Origin: Solenopsis invicta
Taxonomy: Eukaryota; Arthropoda; Insecta; Hymenoptera; Formicidae
Reading direction: 5' to 3'
Assembly (NCBI RefSeq): GCF_016802725.1
Contig: NC_052664.1
Span: 21,348,405 to 21,412,404 of the forward strand
DNA length: 64,000 nt
The notes beneath the pieces are model-generated. The model did no database searches and was not told the DNA's origin. It was given only the letters and a program-made list of their open reading frames with translations. Shown here piece by piece: positions 35,916 through 48,038 of the stretch (the stretch's first letter is position 1; every line of letters starts with the position of its first letter). Position numbers and translations under genes: made by a program.

Positions 35916-38900
35916 GTAGGCAACTAGGAAAAGTAGCCATTCAATCTTGATAGGAAATAGAACACTCATTTGAGCAAATTATAGCTGTAGGCGACAAGAA
36001 GAAAATTTCGCAAGACTAGTTTAATTTTATATATTGTTGAGAAATAAAACGAAGGTAGAGTGAATGTCTATGGGCAGGCTTTGTTTTGTTTTCTCACAGA
36101 AGCGACTAGCTGTATCAGTCAATTAATGTGATTATCTGAGGCGATTTTAAATGTTTTACCGTTAGAAAAAAAGTTGCAAAGAGAAGGGGGAATTTTTTTC
36201 TTTACCATTATTATTAATAAACATAGAAACAGAAATTATGTATATCTAATAACTTTTAATATTCGGAAATTAATGTTTATTTAATAATTGAATAAGTAAC
36301 AGAAATCCTTATTATTGCTGTACGTAAGTACACTTTTCATATAATTTAATTAATATGATTACACAATGAATATAATTATTTTTAATCTAATTATATTTGG
36401 TTTTTACTATTGACTTGTGATTGACCTATTGACTTGTGATTGACGCCGTTGATTGATTAAAAAAAAGTAGACGCTTAAGAAGCAAAGTGTTCCCTTTTGT
36501 AGCGATCAAAGATTTCGCAAGTGTGATTTATTTTTATATTCCAGAAACGAATCTTGCGACGCGCTGCGACACTGATTAATAACGCCAGAAGTCGTCCTTC
36601 AGTTACACGTGTCAGTTTTTGATTACATGCTCCGTTGTTCTGAAAAGCAGACTCTTAGAAAAAAAACTCGTACTTTTGCTTTTTGCTACTTTTGTTTATT
36701 ATTTTATTATTGTAATATTTTTTGCTATATATTGTTGCAAAATAAAACATTTAATTTCGAAATAGAAATGTATCAATTTTAAAATGGAAATGTGTAATTA
36801 GTTGTATGAAATAATGATTGGTTCCAAATTACGTAATTAAATGATTTCTAATCGATGACATTCTTCGATTTGCGATATCGAAAAAACTAATAAATAATCT
36901 GCATTTATTCTTGATTTTAAGTATTAGTGATTCATTCAAATTTTAATGTATGTACATATTATTTAATCTAAAATAATCAAAATTATTAAAGAATTCATTA
37001 ACATCATTTTTACTGTTTTAAAAAAAAACATTTTTTATATACATATTTTGGTAATCATTATCTAGGTTAGTTTCATAAAAATTATTGGTCGTTAAAAATG
37101 ATTCAAAGTTAAAACAGCATGAACATGTTATTAATTTTTCAATTTTTTATGACATTTTTTTCTAATAAGATTTCGTGTAAAAATACTTTATATTTTTTAC
37201 TTATTCATGTCATGAGGATTCGCGAATTTTTTCTCGATCACCGATTCAAAGATAACTTAAATATGATCATTTGTGTTCATTTGTCAACTAATAAACAGTT
37301 AATATTTCACAGTCACATATTATTTGAGTTCACGAGTATATTTCTTGCCTCATTGAGCAAATTACGCGTTTCTGACCGCTTAATTCGCAATTCCAAGTGC
37401 AATTTTGTTTTTTAAACACTATTTATGAATCGATGAACTTAGAGGTACATTTCTTATCCAATTTTACAGATTAGTCGTGTAATCGAGGAGAAGAGTAATG
37501 ATGGAGGTCGTGTCCTACGTAATTTTAACCGCCACAATTTGGTTCCCGCCACAATTTGGTTCCTCGTTTTTCATCTCGACGATTGATTAATCACCGAGTC
37601 AGGCTGCTCTTTAGCCGCGCGAGCATTTTCGCGACGGCGCGCCTCGCTTCGCCTGAAATTTATTTGTTTCACACTCGAGCGAGCGGGTGTGCCGTTCCGC
37701 GGAATGACACATAAATCAAGCCTTCGCTCGCCGAGCCCGTCGCCGTCCGTTCTTCTTTTACCCTCGTTCCCTCATTCTTTCGAGGGAACTCGCGATCTCT
37801 CACGACGCGGATCACCTCGCAATCACGGCGATGGATCCGGAACAGGCGCGCGAGAGTTGTCACGGACATTTCGGGAGATGGCATTTCGCAATTCGTGAAG
37901 TATAAAAAAGCGGAGAGGTGCGAAAAGATACACGCGTTCGTGAAGTTTCTGGAGAAAACGTGACGTCTTATTCTTGTTTTTTTTTTCCTTCCGTCACTTC
38001 TCGTGAAATCTACAGGTGATATGCTACCTCTGAACACGCGATGTAAATCTGGGAAAAAGTAGAATTAATATTTCACTGAACGATCCGTTAATTTATGTAT
38101 ACTGAAACCATTAAATTTATACGATTTATATATACACATAGCGTACGCGAAACCGCGCCGTCACACAATAGAATTTGTTAACTGTACAGCCCATTCGAAT
38201 TCCATTTTTAACTTTTCAAAATTACTTTATCACAGTAAGACTATAAGGATATTAAAAAAAATTTTTTAGATGAGTTGATAATGAAAAATGTTAATGAAAA
38301 TTTGAAACTTTTTTTTCGTGAAACACGTGTTTCATGTTTTTCTCTATAGAATGTCAGCAAATTACAAAAAAAAAAATTAAAATGATGTTTTAAAGGTGTT
38401 TGATTTGACGTAAAATGTACGATATATGTATATTATATACGTTAAATAATTTTATGTCTATAGATTGATAAATCAACTACTCTAGAAAATATCAAAATTT
38501 TTTACAGTATTATCACACTCAAGTGTCTAACATAATTATTTTGCTGTCCACAAAATTATTTTTAAATCTGTATTTGATTGCGTTTTTACATACTTTGGCA
38601 ACACCGTTCTTTCTGTGTATTACTCAACAAAATAATCGGTTTAATTAATAAGTATAAAAGATTAAAATAGTTGTAATTATTGCTTATATTTTTTATATTT
38701 TTATATAATAATAAATATATATTAATAAATAAATTTGAAATAACTCCGGTTGAGAGTTGAATACAGTAATCGTGATCATAATAATTGCAACTGCAATTGA
38801 TAAAAGATTGGAACTTGTTTTAGGAAATGCAGCACGACTGATAATGCATTAATCGACATAATCTCGGAAGATATAATAACAAGGTAAATTCATAATAAAA

Positions 38901-39187
38901 TGTGACTAGATCTTAGATCAGAAATATACAGCTTTAAGAATGTTGCTATACTGATCGCTCGAGTTCTATGCCTTGTAATTAATCGATGCCGCAGATTGAT
39001 CTTATACGCGTTCGATTTTTTGTTTTTAAATTTTTTGTTTATTGTATCCTTGAGCATAAAATCACCGTTTTTTATTTTAATTGAATTTTAATTAACATGA
39101 CATTAATTGCTTGTCATTTTTTATTGACTGTAAAAATTGGCGTAGTAAATTAGTGTTGAAACAATTTATATAATCAAATTTTATCAT
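35916..39187. other. No gene seen; one GC-rich island
   Basis: TTGACTTGTGATTGAC is repeated at 36410 and 36429. A CpG-rich island at 37490-37960 has frames on both strands. A perfect 16-base palindrome, TGAAACACGTGTTTCA, with an E-box core lies at 38319-38334. The rest is AT-rich. Confidence 0.4.
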
Positions 39188-39220
39188 AGAGAGAGAGAGA
39201 GAGAGAGGGAAAGAGAGAGA
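39188..39220. repeat. GA microsatellite
   Basis: Near-pure GA repeat with one GGGAAAG interruption. Confidence 0.9.
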
Positions 39221-40240
39221 TTTCTTCGATATTAATTGCGAGCGATGTTTGTTGGATTAGTTTTCTATTTCTTTCTAACCAATAATTAATACAATTATTA
39301 AATTGATATTGCGATTTGTTTACGCATTGACGTTAATTGATAGGAAATTACGCAAAACTATTCAGTGAAGGTGATGTGGCGTATCTAGTCGGGAAACAAG
39401 TTACTTTCGTGAAAAATATTATCGTACCTTTACAAGTGAAATTAATCAATATATAATATGATTATTAAAAATCATATTAATACTTGCACAAATAGAGATG
39501 TGCGAAAATGCGATTTATCGCTAGCACCGCAATTCTTTTTGAATCACAACACGATATATAGCTGAATTTACAATCGTAAAAATCGTATGCGATTTGTTAT
39601 AAATAAAAATAAAATACATTTAATTGCGTAAAATTAAAAAAATATATGAACTTAACATTATTATGGATGTGCACGAGTTTTTATTTACGGCGGAATATAA
39701 AAAAATGCAAACTATTTTTTTATAGTGTGAATAAATATTTATATGTTTATAGATAATTTAATATTTACTTCCTTTATTTTAATTAAGTAATTTCGAGAGT
39801 TGTATTAATTATTACAATTATTTAATATTTTGTATAATAAAATATTCTATAATTTATTTTTATGCTGTACAAGCGGTTTGACTAATGCGTATTAAATAAT
39901 CGATAATTATTACGTGCTTATATGTACGTATATACATACATACGTAAAGTACATTGCATTCAACGAATTGAAATTTGAACTTCTCCTCGCGCACTGATTG
40001 AAGCGCCCGCAGTTTGTCCGCCAATTTCAGATTGTTGACAAGCGCGCGGACCATGTCGCGAGTCGCGTACTCGAGTAACAGCAAGTTGCAATCAATCTTT
40101 TATTATTAAAACGTGCGTTTCGCAGAATTCGCGCGATCGAAAATTGTTTTATTATTGTGCTGAATACTGAATCCTATATCACTCTTCTCTGCCTCTCTGT
40201 ATTTCCGCACGAATCGTCACGTCACGTTGCGTCGTACAGT
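39221..40240. other. No gene seen
   Basis: AT-rich to about 39950, then a short GC-richer patch (39960-40240) with no supported open frame. Confidence 0.4.
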
Positions 40241-40269
40241 TGATACGTTAAGTGCCATGCCAGTCTCTA

Positions 40270-41278
40270 GGGACCCTTGTGAAGTTAGCCCCCCTAATAT
40301 TAAAAAAAATAACTTTTTTTTTAGTTTATTTGATTGCTCATCGTTTGCACATTTATGCACACTTTGAATTTTTATTTGCACACTTCTAGTAAAAAAGTTA
40401 TTTAAAAAACAATTTTGGGGGGTCCAACTTCACACTAGCTCCTCAACATTGAGCAAATTAGATTCCAATAGACTTAATCGATGGATTTTTGTTTGCACAT
40501 TTTGAATCAAGTCGACTTTTTGTTTGCACACTAGTTTAAAAGTTATAATTAAAGTTTCGAGAATAATAATCTGCGGTAGATGAGTTTAGAACGTAGTTAT
40601 TGGATTTAAAAGTATACTAGTCGATGGATTTTTGTTTGCACATTACGAATCGAGTCGATTTTTCGTTTACCCACGAAATTAATTTATTTATAAAATTTAA
40701 ATTAAAGATGTGCAAACGAAAAATCGACTTAATTTGCAATGTGCAAACCAAAATCCATCGTTTAGAACTATTCTAAACCACGTTTTAAACTTACCCACCG
40801 AAGATGATTGTTCTCAAAACTTTAATTGTTTATAAAATTTAAACTAAAGATGTGCAAACGAAAAATCGACTTGATTTGTAATGTGCAAACGAAAATCTAT
40901 CGATGGGTAAAATTTCAAGCACATGTCTTTAAAATTTCTTTTGAAAACGTATTTTTCATCGTGAATATGATTGCCAGAAATTAATTTGTTTATAACTTTT
41001 AAACTAAAAATGTGCAAACGAAAAATTGACTTGATTCGAAATATGCAAACGAAAATCTATCGATTAACTTTATTGGAATTTAATTTGCTCAAAGTTGGAG
41101 GGCTAGTGTGAAGTTGGCCCTTCCCAAAATTGTTTTTTAAATACCTTTTTTTACTAGAAGTGTGCGAACAAAAATTCAAAGTGCGCATGTGCATAAATGT
41201 GCAAACGATGAGCAATTAAATGAGCTAAAAAAAAGTTATTTTTTTAAATGTTGGTGGGCTAACTTTACACAGGTTCCC
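40270..41278. mobile_element. 1009-bp element with about 270-base inverted ends and TA target sites
   Basis: Left end GGGACCCTTGTGAAGTTAGC; right end, on the opposite strand, GGGAACCTGTGTAAAGTTAG. TA flanks both sides (40268-40269, 41279-41280), as in Tc1/mariner-type insertion. The arms share long blocks (ATTGCTCATCGTTTGCACAT and others). The interior repeats TGTGCAAACGAAAAATCGAC-like words about a dozen times in both orientations. No open frame for a transposase, so it is non-autonomous. Confidence 0.88.
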
Positions 41279-41735
41279 TAGCGACCGGCGCTAGACTTTC
41301 TGTTCAGGTCTCACCGGTCCGGAAAGGCCCGCTTGACGGCTCACTGTGGCGTGAACGGAATGGCACGTAAAACTGGTGTGGCTTTTAACGTGTTAATATT
41401 ATTAACAAAACTGCAAAGTCAATGTTTGCGCCGTTACTGACCTCCGATACTGATTTAACACGGTGATATCGCGAAGATTGCAGTTTTGTATATCAAAAGG
41501 GTTATATAGTAATGTAATTAAGATTGTTATCAAGAAATTGTTATCAAGATTCTTGACAAGAAATCAAGAAATTTCTTGAATATTATTTATTATAGATTTA
41601 TTTACTCAAATGGTTTATACTATTTTCTTGTTGTTAGCTATTTGGCGCTCGCTTGTTATGTCTAGTATTTAATACAGTAAAATCAAACGCCGGTTCGTGC
41701 AAACCGGCGCGGCGTAAACGGAAAGTCTAGTGGCC

Positions 41736-42357
41736 TAGTGTTTCATCAAGATCAAGAAATTCAGGAAATCTTGTCTTGATTTAAGACAAGACCAAAACAA
41801 GAAATTGGAGATCGATTTCAAGACAAGAAATTGTTATCAAGATTCTTGACAAGAAATTTCTTGAATTTCTATGACGATTGTTCATTTTTTAATACTTGAA
41901 AAAATTTTGATAGGTTTTAACATTTCCAGTTATATTTATTATAATAATATTATAATTATTATAATTGTTATATTAATTATTATTAAATGTCACAAGAAAT
42001 GATTTATATCAGGAATTAATAATCTAAAATAGCTATTCGACAGTAATCTCATGATATAAAAAATGATAAATGATTTGAGAAATATTTTTAACCTCTTCTT
42101 TTTACGCGTATTTCAATTCTATAAAAAGTTTTTATGATTCTGTCGGGAATTTTGATAATATTAACGTAAAATGTGTATTTTTTTAATTGTAATATGTATA
42201 AAAAAATCAAGAAATTCAAGATTCTTGAATTTAAGACAAGAAATGCAATATCAAGAAACTAAAGTTTCTTGTCTTGAAAATCAAGACAAGACAAGAAATG
42301 CTTTTTAAGACAAGAAATGCTTTTTAAGACAAGAAATCTTGTCTTGATGAAACACTA
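41736..42357. mobile_element. 622-bp element with TAGTGTTTCATCAAGA ends and 10-base target duplication
   Basis: The left end TAGTGTTTCATCAAGA is matched by the inverted right end TCTTGATGAAACACTA. The flanks TCTAGTGGCC (41726-41735) and TCTAGTGCCC (42358-42367) differ at one base, consistent with a roughly 9-10 base target duplication. The interior is built from AAGACAAGAAAT-like short repeats. A related fragment, TCAAGATTCTTGACAAGAAA, lies outside at 41525-41582. No coding capacity. Confidence 0.85.
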
Positions 42358-42403
42358 TCTAGTGCCCAGTCCTTAGGGACCAACGTAGCACTTAACGTGT
42401 TAA

Positions 42404-43828
42404 CTCTGCTTTCTCCATGCACGCGTGCCGCGCGCGGTAAACTGGAGTGTTGTCGTTGACGATGGCCAACGAAACGTCACGTCGTTGCGACGAGAGCGAA
42501 GCGGTCCTGAATCGCGACACGTTTAATCGGGAAATATTGGTCCGCGTAATTAGTTCTGTATTCGTTGCGCTTCTATAATTAGCGTGCTTGCTCGCTCGTG
42601 AAATCGCGTTCTCGCGTGTGTGTGAGAATAGGGAAGCAGCTCAAGCAGCCATGTAGGATTCCGAGAGGAGAAGAGCTGGTCTGGGTGGTGTTGGGCGAGG
42701 AATGAGTAACCTATCATTTATTTGTTATTACTTATAATACATATATTTAATTAATTTATGTAAGAACGCACGCGTGCATGTGTACGAACAATCGTTTCTT
42801 GTATATGTAGAATCGTGTGCACGATTGGTTTTTTGAACGCATGTTCTTTTAATTAGAAGAGTTATATAATATTTCCTTAATGTTTTATAATATTTCCTTA
42901 ATATATAATAATATTTCCTTAAAGTTTTATAATATTTCCTTAATTAAAAAAAATATTTTCCAAGTATGAAAACAAATTACACTAATTTTACATTAATATT
43001 TATTTGGAGAAAAAAAAATAATGTTGAAATAAATTTATTTATTTGAACATGAAAAACTTCTTCATCGTACTATTCTTAAAAATATCGTGATGCATAATTT
43101 TGCAAATTGCACATTTCTAATTGCAAAATGGTATAAATGTCATTACAAGTGAAATTATACGTCGCACAAAGAAAGGATTTAGTATAATATTGACTTTAAT
43201 GTAACATTACATTTATCCACTTCTCGGAAGTTACGTCAAACTGGTGTCGAATTGTATACATAATGTGTGATACGATCGATCTTTTTCGTATCCGCGAATG
43301 CTTATAACACAATGTGTTGTAGCACAAAGTTGCACCGTGACATTTCATTAGTAGGCACGTTACTCGCGGCGACGGCGACGTGTTGAACTTGTTTTATCCG
43401 CATGGTCAATAATTACTGAGCACCGACGTTTATACTGCCGGCCGATACCTGCTACTCTGTTCTAGACTATATTTCAACACTGAACGACGCTAATAGCCCT
43501 CTAATACGGGTCCGGGACACGTTTCTCGTGCGAAACGTAAATCTTCTCGTGCGCCTCTTTTTTCTTTATATTTTGTTTGCTGAGGCCGCATTACGAGTGG
43601 TGATTAGACTATTCTGACCGGTTACAGATTATTAGACCGGTAACATTTTCAAGTTTAATGGGGCGACATGAGGAGCTAATTGGAAACCAGTAAGAAATTA
43701 CTTTGCCTATCCTTTCCTTTCTCTTGTATTTTATCTAAATATTTTTTATTTGAAAGAGGCAAAAATTTTTTACAAGATTTTTATACAATTTTATTACTCA
43801 CTAATTTAATATTTAATTTAAATATCCG
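42404..43828. other. No gene seen; minisatellite inside
   Basis: GC-rich island at 42404-42720. AT-rich from 42720, with four tandem copies of a TATAATATTTCCTTAA-type unit at 42864-42944. GC-richer patch at 43320-43650. No supported exon. Confidence 0.45.
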
Positions 43829-44246
43829 TATAAGTGCTACAATATTATTTAATATTAATGAAAAATAATTATATTCCTACTCCTGATAATGTATAATGTA
43901 TAAATATTATATGAGAAGTAGATAATATTATTTACTTCATTATTCTCTTAATTATTGGGAATATTATAACTTTTAAACTAATAATTATAAATATAATTTA
44001 TGAATATTTTATGCATAATAAATCATATTAATTTTTGAAGAAAAATAATATTTGTAGAACATTTTCATAATATTTCACGGATTGAAATACAATAATATTA
44101 CACGAATATTATGTAAAGCAGATATATAATATTAATACAATACTCCTATAATATTAAAAAATATTGTTTCAGAATATTATTTTAATGTTATTTTAATTTT
44201 TTAAAAATAATATTCATATAATCAAAGAAATTGTAGCGTTTATAAG
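43829..44246 (-). mobile_element. AATATT-rich MITE-like element, copy 2 (reverse)
   Basis: Begins TATAAGTGCTACAATATTAT and ends AAATTGTAGCGTTTATAAG. The internal order is the reverse of 3680-4090 (ATATGAGAAGTA, then ATTGGGAATATTATAACTTT, then TTTATGAATATTTTATGCAT). About 418 bases, non-coding. Confidence 0.8.
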
Positions 44247-47200
44247 AATATTTCATACTAAACATATTATATGAGTATATTGTATAAAAAAATATTCTGC
44301 TTTATATTTATTATTTTATTCTTATTATTTCGTGGGTTTTTATCATAAATTCCTAGCTCTTGATCAGTCAAGTTCATGATGTCCAATGCGTAAAAGAGTT
44401 TAATTAAGTAACAACCATATATCCTTTCATCGCGAAAGAGATAATTCGTGAGAACTGGAACTACTAGTTATGAACCAGAATTGGGCAATATCTTCGCGAA
44501 CTGGTTTTCCTGGCCCGGCGTAATACGTGCCGCAGTATTTATTGCACCCGATCGGTGAAATTGTCGACCGCGAGCATATACTTGCCCCTGGCCCACCAAG
44601 GACGCATACATACGCGTGTAATCGAAAAATACCGGTGTTTTACTTATTCCCCGCGAATCGTGCGATCTCTCGATATCGTGTTGCTCGCTTTTAATCCAGT
44701 TATTGCCAAGATTCCTGACGGCCGACGACTCGCATCTGTTCCGGACCACTTACGATATAATGTCACGAAGATAATTTTCCACCGAGATTACGTTAATTGA
44801 CGTAAAGCATTAACATGTAACGATTGACAACACTCATCAGTTTGTTGAGCGTAGAGTAATGTGACGATGTATATTACACATTAACCGTTTATTTAAAAAA
44901 AAATATATAAATAAAACTTCATATTTGATGTATAATTACTGATATTGAAATTTTATATATATATATATATATATTTCAATGTATATTAGTAATTATACTA
45001 ATATATACTTGAATTGTGTGTGTGTGTACACACACACATACATATACTTTAAGTACATATTAGTAATTATATATATCAAAAATAAAAATATTTTATGTAC
45101 AATATATAAATATACATAAACACGCTTTTACATTCGAAAACGAACGCGTTAAATTCAATGTCCATTAATTATTGATAATGACAGTCACTATGAGCAATAC
45201 TTCACGTGTGATTAAATACGCTGAAATAAAATGGACAGAATATCAAGTAATTACTTCCGTCAATCTGCCAAGTTATTTATCGGTTCGCAAATATCTCTGT
45301 CTTGACGTTTGTCTGATAGACAAATTATTCGAGCGATCTGTAACAATAATTGATTGCGGTTTTAATGTGGATGCAGTCGCTTACGCAAGCTATCGATGTG
45401 ATATCTCACTTGACGTAAATGCGAAATTAATTGCCAATTAGCTTCGATGATCTTTGGATTGGATATTACGATGTCGTTTTAAAGAAAAATAATTCTAAAA
45501 ATTAAGAATATTTTTATTAATAGATATTGACAATTGATATTAATATTAATTTAATAGTAATACTAATTTAAGTTTATTGATGCTGATCTTCAATTTAAAA
45601 ATTTGTCGAATCTGCGGCACTTAATATTCCTATAAAATTAACATTTTATTTTTAAAATCTTGATGCAACTAAGAGTTTTATTATTAGTTTTTTTTTCTAA
45701 AGAGTTTTTTCAATGTGTTTTAAAAAGAGCTTTGCGATTATACGTGAAAATAGCGCGATTTAAAATTTTCTCAATTATTGTTACACAAAAATTAACTAAT
45801 TTTATGATTGATTAATTATATAATTTTTTTTTTATAGATGTCAATTATCGAACAATTTCTAAAAATTTATAAACATTTTGAAAATTTTTATTAAAAAATT
45901 GCCGAATTTGTCTATTTTTGCTTATATTGCTTTAAATGTTAAAAAACGTTGCCAGAATTTTTCTTAAAATAACAAAAATTTTAAGTCCTGAAAAATTCTG
46001 AAATTTTGAAATCTTGTTTGTTTCCCACGTTGAAATTTGCCATTACTGGTAATAACAACTACCCATTGACGTGTAACAGTCATCAATAATTTAATTATCA
46101 ACGATGCTCTCCAAGGCGACGCCTTGCAATTTCATTCGACGAAGTGAAATTTAATTGATTGAAAACGCAGGGGCGTTGCAACCGCTACATTGGTTATAAC
46201 AACATACAACACCGATTATACAATTAGTTTCAAAACCGTCATTTTTTTTTTATTTATTTCTTGTTCCTTTCATACAAGTAAAGATTTATTTAAATAATAA
46301 AAAAAATAATAGATCGAATATATTTTAACTAATTGAAGAAGAGTAGCTCGATTCTTCTTGAATCAGAAGCATTTTGGAACTTCGTGTCACAAATAACCAC
46401 GTAATTTTTCGTAGTCAAATTTAAATTGTTTCAATGAAATCGCGTGGCATCGCGTCCCGTTTTGGTCTCTGCTGACAGAAGAGAGTTGGAAAATATATGA
46501 ACAATGCTTTCGCCTTCAGCGATTTGATTGCGCATAAACCGTATATGTATGCACGTACATTTCCATACCGTTAACTTTACGTACGTAGGTGGTGCTTGAA
46601 ACGTAATGCCATTCTCATTGAGAGACATGCCGGCTATTTAGAACCCATTTGTGTCACTGTCACCATAGACCGGAGTCGTGTAAAACAAGTAGTCCGCACG
46701 CACACCTACAACGCATTGCGCAATGCTAATGGATCGAGTCTATTCATGCGGTCACTGAATGACTTCGATCGCTCGAGTTCTACGCGACTTTCGTTATAGC
46801 TTTGTTATGGAGAAAGTTGTCTCGTCACTCGTATAACATCCCAGCGACGATATCTCGATAATACTTTGGGCGAACCAGCAAAATAAATTGTACAACAATA
46901 AGTTGGGTATTAGTTCTGTGAATAATACAGAAAATAAAAAGTGCCATTTTGTGATCGAAGCGGATCTTGGTGCTTAATAATATTTTAGTAACATGCATAA
47001 ATTCAATCAATTATATATCAATTATAAATTAATCATATATAATCAAATTATCTTGTATAAGAATGTTGGGACAGTGCATTTACTGCGACTGACACGCCGA
47101 CTTTTTATACTTTTTTCTGATTTTCAATCCGTTTCCTGCAATTTAGAAATTATTCGCGTGAAACTTGTTTCTTTGTGAAAAACCGAATTTCAATACAAAT

Positions 47201-47499
47201 TTATTTTATCACTCGTTTGATATTTTAAAAATATATCGGCTAGTATGTCCTTGATACTTATTTTTGCAACGTGTACAGCTCGCTGTGTTCACAAAAGGTC
47301 GCCACACTATCGCTCACACAACAATGTTCAAGCGAGCAAGTAGTAAATCGAGAGTCCTTATGTACATATTATTATGTTATCCTTCGAAAGACGATCGTAT
47401 CTCTCGATAGTTATAATTATTCATCACGTCTTAACTATTTTAAATATACATAAATGGAAGTGCCGTAAGAGTCGCGCGAAAGACTTATATTGATGCTCG
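44247..47499. other. No supported gene; nested palindromic microsatellites
   Basis: GC-richer patch 44450-44800 with frames on both strands. A plus frame at 45180-45441 (MTVTMSNTSR..., about 87 codons from ATG) has no recognisable domain. AT-rich 45480-46320. GC-richer patch 46430-46800. Confidence 0.4.
44925..45075. repeat. Palindromic (TA)n and (TG)n(CA)n tract
   Basis: A TA run at 44953-44974 is flanked by inverted TGATATTGAAAT / ATTTCAATGTATATTAGTAA. A TG-then-CA run follows at 45015-45038, and TATTAGTAATTATA is repeated at both ends of the latter. It would form hairpins or cruciforms. Confidence 0.8.
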
Positions 47500-47660
47500 C
47501 GCATGATCGTAATTATCCGTGAGTGTTTCTCTCGAGTGTTGTGCGAGTGCAAACTGAAGAGGAGCAGAAGAAAGTCTGATAATCAGAGAGAGGAAAGAAG
47601 CTCGACCACCTGAAAGGAGCAGGCATGAGAAGGCATCGCACGCCGGCGGAGCAACTTTGC
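47500..47660 (+). other. First-exon-like block related to the leftward first exon
   Basis: It shares TCGAGTGTTGT, a GAGAGAGGAAAGAAG-type purine run and CGGCGGAGCAAC (47644-47655) with the exon ending at 27719, in the same order relative to the downstream paired exon. No GT donor follows the AGCAAC word here (TTTGCAATG instead of TGTGGTAAAT), so this copy may have lost its donor or use another, such as ATCC|GTGAGT at about 47519. Confidence 0.35.
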
Positions 47661-47986
47661 AATGAATATTATTTCTTACTTGCATAAAATTAATTATTCT
47701 CCGTTTATTCAAATTGTTTTATTCTGATAATCTAAAAGTTCAAATAAAATTTTAAATTATTTCTGCTTCTTTATTATCATCACTTTTAGATTAGCACGAG
47801 TAAATTTACAAAAATATCTTTACGAAGATTTTTATGAAGAATTTTTTTTTACAGAAATTATATAATTGGAAGGTTATCTACTAAAATTATACATTTTCAG
47901 GAAACAAAAATTTTTCATCTTTAAACCGTTTATCGTGTAAATTTGGGGCATTGATTTAATTTGGATCCCATCTTTGTATGTTACAG

Positions 47987-48038
47987 AATCAACGTGGACA
48001 ACGTAGCAGATAACTCCGCTGTCCCCGCTCATCTATCG
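47987..48038 (+). other. Predicted 52-base internal exon (B), inverted relative of exon A
   Basis: Acceptor TTTGTATGTTACAG| and donor CTATCG|GTGAGT. Only one frame is open (INVDNVADNSAVPAHLS), entering after one base and leaving in phase 0. This is the same layout as exon A (TIKATLENNSAVAHRS). The length differs from A by exactly three bases, which is what coding constraint would give. The upstream intron also aligns with that of A (TTTAATTTGGAT...). I recognise no protein family from such a short piece. Confidence 0.6.

Larger units (their letters stand above)
40241..42403. mobile_element. Nested composite of inverted-repeat elements inside a TTAA-ended repeat
   Basis: The outer layer begins near ACGTTAAGTGCCATGCCAGT (40244) and ends GTAGCACTTAACGTGTTAA (42403). 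Opposite-strand alignment of the two ends also shares CTAGACTTTCyGTT (41290-41305 and 41720-41735). Another TTAACGTGTTAA lies at 41385-41396, so two related copies or a rearranged one may be present. Elements 40270-41278 and 41736-42357 are inserted in it. TTAA ends are typical of piggyBac-type elements, but no transposase is present. Confidence 0.65.
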
